Shown here piece by piece: positions 44,250-53,267 of a stretch of DNA of 64,000 nt. Below the pieces are notes generated by a model that did not search any database, was not told the DNA's origin, and worked only from the letters and a program-made list of their open reading frames with translations. Numbering within the stretch: position 1 is the first letter of the stretch; the number at the start of each line of letters is the position of its first letter. Origin of the DNA: Lewinellaceae bacterium (GTDB lineage Bacteria; Bacteroidota; Bacteroidia; Chitinophagales; Saprospiraceae); assembly GCA_016719605.1 (NCBI GenBank), contig JADJYW010000003.1, positions 62,001 through 126,000 on the forward strand, read 5' to 3'. The position numbers and the translations under genes are program-made.

Positions 44250-44957
44250 ATGCACCCAACCACCACCGTCACCTTTTTTAGATATACCTCCTTGCGCGAA
44301 AAAATCTGGGCGTTCGGGATGATGCAGTTTGCACACGCAGATTTGCGTCGCAGCAAGGGCCTCTCGTTCTACAAACTGCTCGGCAGTGGCAAGGGCGACG
44401 GCTTCCACCCGTTGCCCGACTGGTCGGTGTACGCCTTGCTGCAAGTGTGGGAAACCGAAGCGGATGCCGCGCAGTTTTTCCAACAATCTCGACTCATGGA
44501 AAAGTACCGGGCGCACAGCAGTGAACGCTGGACGATCTACCTGCGAAGCATCGCCGGCAAAGGGGCGTGGTCGGGGCGCAACCCGTTTCCACCCGCTACT
44601 GAGCAGGATGCCAAAAATCCATACATAGCCGTCATCACAAGAGCTACGATCCGACTGCGCCACCTGTACCGCTTTTGGAAATATGTGCCCATTTCACAGC
44701 AACCTCTGCGCGATAATGCGGGACTGCTGTTTGCCAAAGGCATCGGCGAAGCGCCCATCGTACAGATGGCCACGTTCAGCTTGTGGAAAAATGCGGAGGC
44801 CCTGCGGGCGTTCGCCTATCAAAGTGCCGAGCACCGTGCCGCAATAGCCCAAACACGCGACCTGGACTGGTACGCCGAAGAATTATTTGGGCGGTTCCAG
44901 CCCTACCGATCGGTCGGCACCTGGGGCGGGAAAAATCCGCTCCCGGATTTGACATAA
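44250..44957 (+). CDS. crtA: CrtA-like spheroidene monooxygenase family protein
   Basis: 235 residues from the ATG at 44250; an in-frame ATG at 44205 would add 15. The sequence follows CrtA: TVTFFRYTSLREKIWAFGMM, SKGLSFYKLLGSGKGDGFHP, PDWSVYALLQVWETEADAAQ and YLRSIAGKGAWSGRNPFPPA. CrtA-type enzymes use O2 to add a keto group at C-2 of acyclic carotenoid ends. It lies next to, and convergent with, cruF and crtD, which act on the same end group, making a carotenoid role more likely than a generic DUF3291-like function. Confidence 0.75.
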   Translation: MHPTTTVTFFRYTSLREKIWAFGMMQFAHADLRRSKGLSFYKLLGSGKGDGFHPLPDWSVYALLQVWETEADAAQFFQQSRLMEKYRAHSSERWTIYLRSIAGKGAWSGRNPFPPATEQDAKNPYIAVITRATIRLRHLYRFWKYVPISQQPLRDNAGLLFAKGIGEAPIVQMATFSLWKNAEALRAFAYQSAEHRAAIAQTRDLDWYAEELFGRFQPYRSVGTWGGKNPLPDLT

Positions 44958-44978
44958 CCAGGTAATCGCTGCGAGATC

Positions 44979-45644
44979 TTACGGCAGCACAATAGCGAAG
45001 TAAACAAAAAATACTACCTGCGCGACAAACAGATGTGCCGAGAAATAGACGTCTCCGCGCAGCCGTGCATGCTGAAAAATATAGTGCAGCAAGGCAGCCA
45101 GACCAAACCAGGCCACATAGTTTTCTATCGGCGCCGAGCCACCTGCAAAGATCCAGTAATCAAAAACAGGCGCGGAGTATTCCATAAAAAAATCCAGCCC
45201 TACCATGAGTGCCGCACCACACAGGACACGCAGCGGCACCGATCGAAACCAGGCATTGGCCATACTCCCGGTGACGAGCACGAGCACCGCCCAATTGACC
45301 CCGATAAACCAAGGTACACCATCCATTTTTGGGCCTAAATTTTGGCCGTAGTGGTACACCCCAAAGCGCAACCCGACGTGTATGCCTACCCATTCGGCAG
45401 CCATTCCTGTCGCAAAAAATATCCCGATAAACAGCCACTGCCGGCGTGTGTCAACAGGATAGTTCCAGACCAAAAGGACAAAGGTCAGCATCAGGGTAAA
45501 CAGGGTTTTGGACACAAACCAGTCTTGAAACCCTACCGTGATGCCGATCATGGCAGACACATAAAAAAGCCAAACCAACCCGACGGAGAGCAACTGTTTG
45601 CTGATCGGGACATGGATGCGACGAAGTTCTGGTATAGCCATCAT
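44979..45644 (-). CDS. cruF: CruF-family carotenoid 1',2'-hydratase
   Basis: 221 residues from the ATG at 45644 (or the adjacent ATG at 45641). About seven membrane helices. Marks of the carotenoid biosynthesis (DUF422/CruF) family include TGMAAEWVGIHVGLRFGVYH, GVPWFIGVNWAVLVLVTGSM and GLDFFMEYSAPVFDYWIFAG. CruF adds water to the psi end of a carotenoid, producing the 1'-hydroxyl. Its start overlaps the crtD stop (ATGATG/TGA), so the two are translationally coupled. Confidence 0.85.
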   Translation of the reverse strand: MMAIPELRRIHVPISKQLLSVGLVWLFYVSAMIGITVGFQDWFVSKTLFTLMLTFVLLVWNYPVDTRRQWLFIGIFFATGMAAEWVGIHVGLRFGVYHYGQNLGPKMDGVPWFIGVNWAVLVLVTGSMANAWFRSVPLRVLCGAALMVGLDFFMEYSAPVFDYWIFAGGSAPIENYVAWFGLAALLHYIFQHARLRGDVYFSAHLFVAQVVFFVYFAIVLP

Positions 45645-47107
45645 CTGTTCGGAATTAAGTCTGTAGCAATTTTGGCCGAAAGCAAGCACAACGGGATGCC
45701 CCCTCCGGGATGCACCGAGCCGCCACAGAAGTACAAGTTTTGTAATCGGCCGGAAAAATTGGGGTGACGCAGAAAAGCAGCAAACCTGGAATTGCTCGAT
45801 GCGCCGTACAGTGCCCCCCGGTGCGAACTGGTGTTTCGCTCAATACCAACCGGATCAAGCACCTCCTCCACAGCAATATGGTCTTCGAGGCGCACCCCAA
45901 GCACGCGATTGATTTTTGTAATAATTTGCTGCCTTGCCGCAGCCTTCATCCGATCCCAATCCTGTCCAAAATTGCTCGGAGCGTTTATCATCACAAACCA
46001 GTTTTCACAGCCCGGCGGCGCGTCCGAAGGTTGGTCCTTGCTGGTGATGTTGAGGTAAATCGTAGGATCGTCGGACAACTGGTGCGCATCGAAAATTTGC
46101 CGAAACTCCTCCCGGTAGTCGGCGCTGAACAGGATATTGTGCAAATCGAGTTGCGGAAACTTGCGCTCTATCCCCCAGTAAAAAATAAGCGCGGAACTGG
46201 AGCGCTCCTGCCGCAGTATTCGCCGGGGTGAAGGCACATCGCGAAGCAAGTTTTTGTACGTAGCGAAAATATCCATGTTGGACACTACCACGTCAGCGTC
46301 ACAGGTAGTCCCCGCCGCCTCTATGCCCACTACCCTACCCCGCTCGTGCCGGATGCCCGTCACAGGCGTGTTGAAAAAGAACCGGACGCCTTGCTGCTCA
46401 GCCAGGCGATACAGGCTTTGCGAAATAGCATGCATGCCTCCCTCCGGGAAATAAGTCCCGTGGTACATTTCCAGATGCGGAATCATGGACATGATTCCCG
46501 GGGTCTGATAGGGCGAAGAGCCGTTGTAGGTGGCGTAGCGGTTGAACAGTTGTACCAGGTGCGGACTGTCAAAAAAACGCTCGTTCACCGCATTCAGGGT
46601 TTCCCCGAGGTCTAATTTGTAGGCCTGCGCCAAAGCCCGAAGCGTGTCCTTTGTCAAATAAGTGCCTACGCGATGCAGGGATTTTTCCAAAAAAATGCCG
46701 GCCGTCAAATCATATTTAGTACGACTGCGGGCCAAATAGCGCTGCAAATGCTCCGGGGGTACTCCAAAACGTTCGGCAGCCTCGCGGATGAATACCTCCT
46801 GATCTGCGGACACTGAAAATGTGGTACCGTCCTCCCAAAAATAATTGCACACTACCTCCTTGCGCTTGTAGCGGAAATGTTCGCGGGCGGCGAGTCCAAA
46901 AAGGGCGAATAGTTCGTCCACCAGATGCGGCATGGTGAACAGCGAAGGGCCGGCATCAAAGCGGTAACCGTCTTTTTCAAAAGCATGCAGTTTGCCTCCG
47001 GAATATGCATTGGCCTCGAAAACCTCCACGGCGTACCCTTTGTGCCGCAAACGCAGGGCCGCAGCCAGACCTGCAATGCCGGCTCCGATGACGATGGCTT
47101 TGGACAT
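45641..47107 (-). CDS. crtD: CrtD-like carotenoid 3,4-desaturase (CrtI family)
   Basis: 488 residues from the ATG at 47107. The FAD-binding AIVIGAGIAGLAAALRLRHK motif is at 4-23, followed by SGGKLHAFEKDGYRFDAGPS, and the C-terminal flavin motif LYFCGGSVHPGGGIPLCLLS. This is the CrtI/CrtD amine-oxidase-like fold; the cruF coupling makes 1-hydroxycarotenoid 3,4-desaturase the best assignment, although phytoene desaturase cannot be excluded by sequence alone. Together CruF, CrtD and CrtA would give a 1-hydroxy, 3,4-didehydro, possibly 2-keto end, as in saproxanthin- or flexixanthin-type pigments. Confidence 0.85.
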   Translation of the reverse strand: MSKAIVIGAGIAGLAAALRLRHKGYAVEVFEANAYSGGKLHAFEKDGYRFDAGPSLFTMPHLVDELFALFGLAAREHFRYKRKEVVCNYFWEDGTTFSVSADQEVFIREAAERFGVPPEHLQRYLARSRTKYDLTAGIFLEKSLHRVGTYLTKDTLRALAQAYKLDLGETLNAVNERFFDSPHLVQLFNRYATYNGSSPYQTPGIMSMIPHLEMYHGTYFPEGGMHAISQSLYRLAEQQGVRFFFNTPVTGIRHERGRVVGIEAAGTTCDADVVVSNMDIFATYKNLLRDVPSPRRILRQERSSSALIFYWGIERKFPQLDLHNILFSADYREEFRQIFDAHQLSDDPTIYLNITSKDQPSDAPPGCENWFVMINAPSNFGQDWDRMKAAARQQIITKINRVLGVRLEDHIAVEEVLDPVGIERNTSSHRGALYGASSNSRFAAFLRHPNFSGRLQNLYFCGGSVHPGGGIPLCLLSAKIATDLIPNR

Positions 47108-47259
47108 GATTTTGTTCGATGGCAAGATAAAAGAGCAGAGTAAACCCGTCCAAAGGCCATTTGTTTAATCTTTAAAAACAAAAAACTAAACAGTTCTCTG
47201 ACCACTCCTGGCTCTTCTACCCGGCACTTTCCCCGAACCACATACTGACGCAAATGCTG

Positions 47260-50200
47260 TCACCGCAGGAGCACCATCTTCCCTACCCCACCCCGAAAAT
47301 ACCCGTCCACCACCGTATTTTCAAAAAACTCGAAGTCCGAACCGTCGGCTTTTTTGGCAATAACACGGTACAGGTACGTTCCGTTGGCGAGGCGGTCGCC
47401 GTACTGGTCGCGGCCGTCCCAGCAAAAATCGCCGGCATGGGTTCCTGCACGCAGGGGACCAAACTCGGCCTCCGTCACCTCCCGCACCACGCGCCCGCTC
47501 ACGGTCATGATCTGGAGCCTGAAATGCCGCGGCGTTTCTGCGCCGGTGAGGGTGTAGTAAAAACAAGTGTGCGTCGAAAACGGATTGGGGTAGTTCAGCA
47601 AGTTGGAAATAGATGAGCGCGTGATAACCCGAAAGTTGACCGTGTAGTCCAGCGCGCCGGAAATGTTGCCCGTAGCGTCGCGGCCGTTCACCAACAGGCG
47701 GTATTCACCGTCCTCCGTGAAGGCAGGCCGCCATTCGAGGCGCGCGCGGTTTTTTCCCGGCAGGTTGTCCGGGTCGGCCGGCAGAAACAATACCGCCGGG
47801 TCGCTGAACGACAGCGGGTGCGCCACACCGTCCGGCCCGACCCACCGCAACACAAAAACCGCCGTGTCCGACATCGCCAGAAACCGGTTCTCGTCCTTCA
47901 GCGTGACCACGATGACCGGCTGCGGCGACACGATATCGCCGTCCATGCGGGTGTCGAACGGCGCCACGACATGTAGCGTATCGCCCGCCGGCAAGGGGCG
48001 GAAGCGGGAAAGGAAGTCCTGCCCCGTCCCACCCTCGTTTTCGAGGCGCACGCGCACCAACAAGCTATCGAACGCGGCCTCCGATACATTGGCAAACGCC
48101 ACGGCTACACGCCCCGGCTCGCCCTGCTCCAGGGTGTCTTTTTGCAACTCGAACCGGGCCACCGGGTGCAACGCCCCCTCGGGTACCGGATCGTACAAAA
48201 CCCGCAAATAACGCGGTTGCGTGGCCGTGCGCGCGAGGGTGTCGCGGGCGGCAAAACGCAATTTCAGCACCGGAAACAACGCGGCGTCAACATCCGTCAG
48301 CGGCCGATCGTAGGTGTTTTCCAGTGAAAAAAGCAGCGAATCGGGCTGCCCTTCGCGCACGGCCAGCACAGACAACACCGCCTCGTCGGAAGGGTCGTCA
48401 AATTCCGCGCGGCCCCAATACAGATTTTTCCAGGCCCGCACCGGCCCGATAGGCGGCGTCTCAAACTGCCCCACCGACCACTTCGCCAGGAACGTCCGCC
48501 GCAGGTTCAGCACGGAGTCTATTTGGAAAACGATGGTGTCCACCGCATCAAACGCCGGATTGTTCTTTTGATAAATAAACCCGTACGGGTGCGGCCCTGT
48601 GGTGTAATCCACCAGCGCGCGGACCTCTTTGGCGCCCTGTGTTTCCAGAATTTGGAACAGGTTTTTTCCGCTGGAAACAGAGTCCGCCGCCCAGCGCCGG
48701 GGCGCGTAACCGACCGTGTCGTTCCACGGGTGCAGGGCCAGAAAACCGACGATGTAGTTGTCCGGGATGACGTTTTCCATAAAGTTCATCAGCGCCACGC
48801 GCTGCAACGAGTCCTGCGTGTTGAACGAAAAAAACGATTTCACCCGGGTCGGGTGCGTGTTGTAGGTGCTGTTTGGCGGGTTGGGTACAAAGTGGCCGGT
48901 ATTCGGGTCTTGCAGCAGCAGCGCTACCCCGCTGGTGAGTCCCTGGCCATTAAATCCGGCGTCGCCGAAAAAACCCTCGTAGTAGGCGTTTTGCATACCG
49001 GGAAATTTGTCGCGGTTGCGGTACGCCACGTTCATGTTGAGGAAACCGGCGCTGTTCACAAACTCCAGCGAGCGGGTACTGTCCCGCGCTTCGAGATTGA
49101 TAAATTCCCCCTCGGTCCACTGCCCGAAGTGCGACTGGTTCCAGCCGGGCGCGCTGCCGGACAGGTACACAAACGAGCGCTGCCGCCACGGAATTTGCCC
49201 GTCCACGAGGCTGTCCCGCCCGATACGCCAGTAGTACACCGTGCTGTCCTGCAAGGCCACCGGCGGTTGCCAGCGCAGCAAACCACCCGCCTGCACCACC
49301 GCGCCGCTCTGCCGAAACGGGCTGTCGAAGGTTTCCAGCGTATCCAACTCGAACAGGTAGCGCATAGGCGCGGCGTTGGCGTTCAGCGTGGAGGCCCAAA
49401 GCGTCGGCGGGTTGTTGCGCACGATGCCGTAGTTTTCGGGGGCAATGGGCGATACGTCGTCGGCAAAAACAAACAGCGGTGCACCGGGCACACCCGAGGC
49501 ATCTTCGAGGATATTGTTGAATTGGGCGGCCTGGGGTTGCTCGGTCAGGATTTTGTCCGGATCGAGGGTCACGAGCAGGCGGTTTTGGCCCACCTGGCTG
49601 CCGGCGAGGGGCAGGTCGTAGGTCAGTTTTTTCCGAAAAGCCGGCGCGGCCAGGGAGTCGGCCAGGCGTGTCAGCAGCGCGTCGTCGGGGCGGCGCTGCT
49701 CGATCCGAAACGGCAGTTGTCCGCCCGTGTTTTCCCCGATGTTCAGCACGTCGAACGCCATGCGAACCGTCGGTTGCTCCAGGCTGACGGGATTGGGTTC
49801 GAAGCGCACCGACTGATTGTCCACCACATAGTCCGGCCCGGAGGAAAAGTGCAGGCGCAGTGCCGGGTCGCCTTGCAGGAGGTTTTGGTGCAGCAGCGCA
49901 GCCATAGCCGGGTAGCCGGTTTTGTTCAGGTCGGCCACGGTATTGGCCAGCACTTCGCCGATAGATTTTCCATAGTCGGCCCCGCCAAGGCGCTCGTAGC
50001 AGGTGCGCCCGAAGGTGTGCAGCGCATCGGCAAAACTGAAATTGACGGAGGCGAAATAAGCAATAGCGCCGCGTTCGGGCGCCAGCAAAAACTGCTCGCC
50101 GATGCCCTGCTGGGGCGTCGAACACAGGCCGGAAAAACAGCCCATGATCATCATCAGCGGGTAGCGGCCTTTGTTGTTGTACACCGCCGGCGCGCCAATG

Positions 50201-52128
50201 TCGAAATCTACCGCCTGGGGCGACGAGTGGCCGAAGATCATCCAGATGGACACGCCGTCGTTGAGCAGTTCCAGCATTTGCTCGTAACTGGACAGTTGGA
50301 TGGGGTCGTTGGAGGTTTTGAAAAACGTATGTACATCGGCGCCGATCCGGTTGGCGCCGATCTCGTCGGCCATGCTTTGGGTGTAGCCCCGGATAGCCGC
50401 CGTTTCGCCGGCCAGGCCGCCGCTGTTGTGGATCACGCGTTTCATCCAGGCTTTAGCTGCCGGCGTTTGTGGTGCGGTGGCAAATGTCTGCTCGTGTTCG
50501 ATCACTTTGTCGAGGTAGGCCCGAATATCGGCAGGTTTGGTCGCGGCGATGCGTCCGACGGGCACCAGCAAGTCAGATAGTTGTTTTTCGCGCATGACCA
50601 GCAACTGGTCGGCGCCGGGGCTGCCGTAGGTGGGCACAAAAAACAGGGAGTCGGCCAGGCTGGTTTGCGCGTCCGGGCGGCGGAAGCGGTCGTAGTCCAG
50701 CCCTTTGCCGATGAGCAGCAGGTGGCGCGGCGGGGCGGGCCATTTTTTGCAAACAAACTGCACGAAGTTGCGCACCGCCAGCGGGTGAAACCGCACGCCG
50801 TAGGCAAACTGCTCGTACAGGTCGTTTACGTCCACCACCGCCACAGTTCGGCTGCCGCCAGCGGCGCTGCGGCGGTAGTCGGCGTACGCAGCCACGGGAT
50901 CGGCGGCGCCGGAAGGATCCTGAAACAGTGCGGCATTGGACAGGATGACGTAGTCGGCGGGTTCCGCCAGGTAATCGCGGAACTGCACGGGCTGCACCGC
51001 GCTTACCGTGCGGATACCGCTTGCCGGGTTGGCAAGCCACAGGCGCCGGTCTTTGAACACGGGCGGGAGCACGACTTTCACTAAACCGCTCTGCACAATG
51101 GTTTCGTAGCGCCGGAGGTTCACCAGATCGTACAGCACCGGCGCGCCGCCGGAGGTATTGAACGCCGCGATTTCCAGGTACTTCGGATCGGCGGGCAGGT
51201 CGAGGAAAAACTCGGCGTTGGACGCGGACTCGAAATCGAACAGGCGGGCGTAGCGGATAAAAATGCCAGCCGTGCTGTGGCGGTCGTTCGAGCCTATGGC
51301 GGATGCGAGGCGCACTTTATTCACATCCAGCAGGTTGGCTGCGGGTATCGCGCGGTCGTGCTGCACCACCCGCCAGCCGGAAAACTGGTCTTCGGCCACG
51401 AGGGTGTCGTTCAGGGTGAGCCGCTGGTGGTGGGCGCCGAGGTTGCAGGCGTAGCGCGTGGTGAGCCGCGCGTCCGGGCCGCCTACGAGTCGTTTTTTCA
51501 GGGAGATATTTACGCTGAAATCGCTCATCTGGAACGTGCCGAAGCCCTCGCCGTTGAACCAGGAGTACATGACCTCGTTGCTGATCTGGCGCTTGAACAG
51601 GGCGTTGCTGTAGGTAAAACCTGCCACCGACCAGCACCAGGGTTCTTTCGGGGGGGCATTGGTCAGGTCGTTGGGCACGGGCGTGTAGCGCAGGGGCGAC
51701 GTGGCCGGTTCCCACACGAGGTAGTAGGCGGCCGTGTCGTTGAACAGGCTGTACCAAGGGTTCAGGTTGTCGGCGTCGGGATTGTCGAACAGGTGGCGGT
51801 CCAGCGCGTCGCGATTTTTTTCGCCAAAAAACTCCACGAAATCCTGCGGGCCGAGCGGGCCGTCGGTGGTGGCGAACAGTGGTTCCTGTTTGCCATATCG
51901 GTACAGCCGTAACTCCGCAGCGGGCGCGCCGGCTACAGGAAAACCTGCGGCGGTCAGCGTCTGGTACGCGATGCGGTACACACCGTCGTCGGCCACCCGG
52001 ATTTTATAGTAGGTTTTGGTGTGGTCTATCCACTCGTTGCCGTAGAGGGTGTTCGCGCCGTTCCACATCTGGGCGGAGGATGGCAGGGCGGGCAGGAGGA
52101 GGAGCCACAGGAGTCGGATTTTGCGCAT
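47260..52128 (-). CDS. C25-family (gingipain-like) cysteine peptidase, putative T9SS sortase PorU2
   Basis: 1622 residues from the ATG at 52128, with a signal peptide (LLWLLLLPALPSSAQ). After an N-terminal beta region, the C25 peptidase domain lies at about 470-800: catalytic His in SIWMIFGHSSPQAVDFDIGA (about 632) and Cys in PLMMIMGCFSGLCSTPQQGI (about 662). Several Ig-like beta domains follow, and the end (ISNLLNYPNPFSTHTCFYYT, then GDRLANGTYLYRV) is a FlgD/T9SS-like tail. PorU-type sortases cleave T9SS cargo signals and attach cargo to the cell surface. Size and domain order fit PorU2 better than PorU. A promoter-like TATCTTTG (52157-52150) lies 21 nt upstream. Confidence 0.85.
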   Translation of the reverse strand: MRKIRLLWLLLLPALPSSAQMWNGANTLYGNEWIDHTKTYYKIRVADDGVYRIAYQTLTAAGFPVAGAPAAELRLYRYGKQEPLFATTDGPLGPQDFVEFFGEKNRDALDRHLFDNPDADNLNPWYSLFNDTAAYYLVWEPATSPLRYTPVPNDLTNAPPKEPWCWSVAGFTYSNALFKRQISNEVMYSWFNGEGFGTFQMSDFSVNISLKKRLVGGPDARLTTRYACNLGAHHQRLTLNDTLVAEDQFSGWRVVQHDRAIPAANLLDVNKVRLASAIGSNDRHSTAGIFIRYARLFDFESASNAEFFLDLPADPKYLEIAAFNTSGGAPVLYDLVNLRRYETIVQSGLVKVVLPPVFKDRRLWLANPASGIRTVSAVQPVQFRDYLAEPADYVILSNAALFQDPSGAADPVAAYADYRRSAAGGSRTVAVVDVNDLYEQFAYGVRFHPLAVRNFVQFVCKKWPAPPRHLLLIGKGLDYDRFRRPDAQTSLADSLFFVPTYGSPGADQLLVMREKQLSDLLVPVGRIAATKPADIRAYLDKVIEHEQTFATAPQTPAAKAWMKRVIHNSGGLAGETAAIRGYTQSMADEIGANRIGADVHTFFKTSNDPIQLSSYEQMLELLNDGVSIWMIFGHSSPQAVDFDIGAPAVYNNKGRYPLMMIMGCFSGLCSTPQQGIGEQFLLAPERGAIAYFASVNFSFADALHTFGRTCYERLGGADYGKSIGEVLANTVADLNKTGYPAMAALLHQNLLQGDPALRLHFSSGPDYVVDNQSVRFEPNPVSLEQPTVRMAFDVLNIGENTGGQLPFRIEQRRPDDALLTRLADSLAAPAFRKKLTYDLPLAGSQVGQNRLLVTLDPDKILTEQPQAAQFNNILEDASGVPGAPLFVFADDVSPIAPENYGIVRNNPPTLWASTLNANAAPMRYLFELDTLETFDSPFRQSGAVVQAGGLLRWQPPVALQDSTVYYWRIGRDSLVDGQIPWRQRSFVYLSGSAPGWNQSHFGQWTEGEFINLEARDSTRSLEFVNSAGFLNMNVAYRNRDKFPGMQNAYYEGFFGDAGFNGQGLTSGVALLLQDPNTGHFVPNPPNSTYNTHPTRVKSFFSFNTQDSLQRVALMNFMENVIPDNYIVGFLALHPWNDTVGYAPRRWAADSVSSGKNLFQILETQGAKEVRALVDYTTGPHPYGFIYQKNNPAFDAVDTIVFQIDSVLNLRRTFLAKWSVGQFETPPIGPVRAWKNLYWGRAEFDDPSDEAVLSVLAVREGQPDSLLFSLENTYDRPLTDVDAALFPVLKLRFAARDTLARTATQPRYLRVLYDPVPEGALHPVARFELQKDTLEQGEPGRVAVAFANVSEAAFDSLLVRVRLENEGGTGQDFLSRFRPLPAGDTLHVVAPFDTRMDGDIVSPQPVIVVTLKDENRFLAMSDTAVFVLRWVGPDGVAHPLSFSDPAVLFLPADPDNLPGKNRARLEWRPAFTEDGEYRLLVNGRDATGNISGALDYTVNFRVITRSSISNLLNYPNPFSTHTCFYYTLTGAETPRHFRLQIMTVSGRVVREVTEAEFGPLRAGTHAGDFCWDGRDQYGDRLANGTYLYRVIAKKADGSDFEFFENTVVDGYFRGGVGKMVLLR

Positions 52129-52149
52129 GGGTTGGGATGGTTTGGGTGG

Positions 52150-52157
52150 CAAAGATA
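52150..52157 (-). promoter_or_regulatory. -7 element of the PorU2-like gene
   Basis: TATCTTTG on the minus strand, 21 nt before the start codon at 52128. It marks the last backbone feature before the AT-rich block. Confidence 0.5.
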
Positions 52158-52192
52158 GAGTGTGTGCGCACAGATCAACCCAAGTGCCACGG

Positions 52193-52282
52193 TACCAGCT
52201 GCGCCATTCCTTTGCCACACACCTGCTGGAAAAAGGGCGTGTACCTGCGATCAAATGCCCGATTGGTGATCTGGACATCTGA
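52193..52282 (+). pseudogene. Remnant of a tyrosine recombinase / integrase C-terminus
   Basis: Reading from 52193 gives YQLRHSFATHLLEKGRVPAI then KCPIGDLDI and a stop. LRHSFATHLLE-x-G is the conserved box of tyrosine recombinases that includes the active-site Arg and first His; the following I-K-x-x-x-G-x-x-D-I matches the IQELLGHSDI region in spacing, with the second active His replaced. No upstream catalytic domain and no downstream Tyr motif are present, so this is a fragment. It points into the cassette region. IntI and XerC-like enzymes both share this box, so the origin is not settled. Confidence 0.6.
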
Positions 52283-52449
52283 AAAAATTCTTTGCTTGTC
52301 TCTTGGCCGCACAAAACAGGCACGCTACCTTTCGCAGACCAAAACAAATACCAATGGGACAAAACCCGCCAACATGATGATGACCCACGCCCCCGCTTCC
52401 GGCCCTGCTGCCGGAGGCGGGGGCGTCTTCGTCCGTAGTGGGCTTACAC
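52283..52449. other. Non-coding gap at the left edge of the cassette block
   Basis: No credible gene. A short GC-rich palindromic stretch (GCTTCCGGCCCTGC / GCCGGAGGCGG, 52395-52423) is the only visible structure. Confidence 0.4.
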
Positions 52450-52545
52450 GCACCTCAACGGATAAGTAAAAAGGCGAAGTGCGAGATAAGTACCGAAAAT
52501 GGGGGTAAAGGCGCACGTCGTGTTTTTACTTATCTGTTAGGGTGC
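52450..52545 (+). repeat. Long imperfect dyad, attC/attI-like
   Basis: Arms 52450-52472 and 52523-52545 pair at 20 of 23 positions (core GATAAGTAAAAA / TTTTTACTTATC). An inner pair GTGCG (52479) / CGCAC (52512) gives the nested-arm form of integron attC sites. The outer arms contain CTCAAC and GTTAGG, which fit the attC core consensus (YYYAAC / GTTRRR). It lies just before the first cassette boundary. Confidence 0.5.
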
Positions 52546-52557
52546 GGGAGTGGAATA

Positions 52558-52565
52558 GTTCTCGG
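52558..52565 (+). other. Left boundary box of the first cassette
   Basis: GTTCTCGG. Its exact complement CCGAGAAC occurs at 53660-53667 as the left core of the first attC-like site, as expected if 52559-53741 was once a free circular cassette. Confidence 0.5.
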
Positions 52566-52586
52566 AAACAAAAAAATAATGAAATA

Positions 52587-53264
52587 ATGAAAAGCACTGA
52601 ATTGAAACCTACGACATCATCTAACACAAATTCTCAAAAAGAGAATACTGGCAAGCCTTTCTTTCAAAAGGATTCTGAGGGTGATTTTTTCTCAAAAGGA
52701 AATTTTTTGGGTGGCGGAAACTTCTTTCAACCTTCATCCCCTTCTGTTCAAATGAAGGCCAATAAAAGTCAACCAAAAGATGTAAAATTAACACGAGCGG
52801 CTGATAAGGATGCCGAATATTGGGATGAAAAATATTACAAAGAATATGAAATAGGTCATTCATGGGTTATGATAGAAAGGGCAGACAAGTCAAAAGACTC
52901 ATATGGTTTTTGGCCATTAAGTGGATTTGACCCAAGTGAATGTTTGAAAAGCGTGGACGGGAAAGTTCACCACCCAGACACAGCACATACGCCTACCGCT
53001 ATGTTTTCTGCCATGGTAAGTGAAGACGAATTGAAGAAAGGAGAACAATTCGCAGCAGATAACGATACGGCTGATTATAATTTGCTAACAAATAACTGCA
53101 CGTCTTTTGCAAGAGATTTTTTCGATGAATGCGGGCAAATTGCTCCATCAGCAGGTCTAATAATTGAAGACCCTAATGCTTTGCACGATGCCATCGAAGA
53201 ATCCAACGGATGGAAAGGTCTTGACCCACTTGAAACAAAAAAACCATCAAAAAAAGCAAAATAA
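52587..53264 (+). CDS. Predicted secreted effector with permuted NlpC/P60 (LRAT-like) domain
   Basis: 225 residues from the ATG at 52587. The N-terminal 60 residues are disordered with three repeated Phe-Phe motifs (PFFQK 24, DFFSK 33, NFFQP 45) and end in SVQMKANKSQP. This resembles, from memory, leaders of Bacteroidota DUF4157-type proteins linked to contractile injection systems. The C-terminal domain has His91 in EIGHSWVMIERADK and Cys171 in YNLLTNNCTSFARDFF. The His-before-Cys order and the N-N-C-x-x-F-A motif are those of circularly permuted NlpC/P60 (LRAT/YiiX-like) thiol hydrolases, which act on peptides, amides or acyl chains. AT-rich. Substrate unknown. Confidence 0.6.
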   Translation: MKSTELKPTTSSNTNSQKENTGKPFFQKDSEGDFFSKGNFLGGGNFFQPSSPSVQMKANKSQPKDVKLTRAADKDAEYWDEKYYKEYEIGHSWVMIERADKSKDSYGFWPLSGFDPSECLKSVDGKVHHPDTAHTPTAMFSAMVSEDELKKGEQFAADNDTADYNLLTNNCTSFARDFFDECGQIAPSAGLIIEDPNALHDAIEESNGWKGLDPLETKKPSKKAK

Positions 53265-53267
53265 TAA

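Noticed and set aside
48523..50580. 685-codon open frame on the plus strand
   Set aside because: It lies wholly antisense to the PorU2-like gene, whose domains and active-site motifs are clear; the antisense product has the Arg/Val/Gly-rich make-up of a GC-driven shadow frame.
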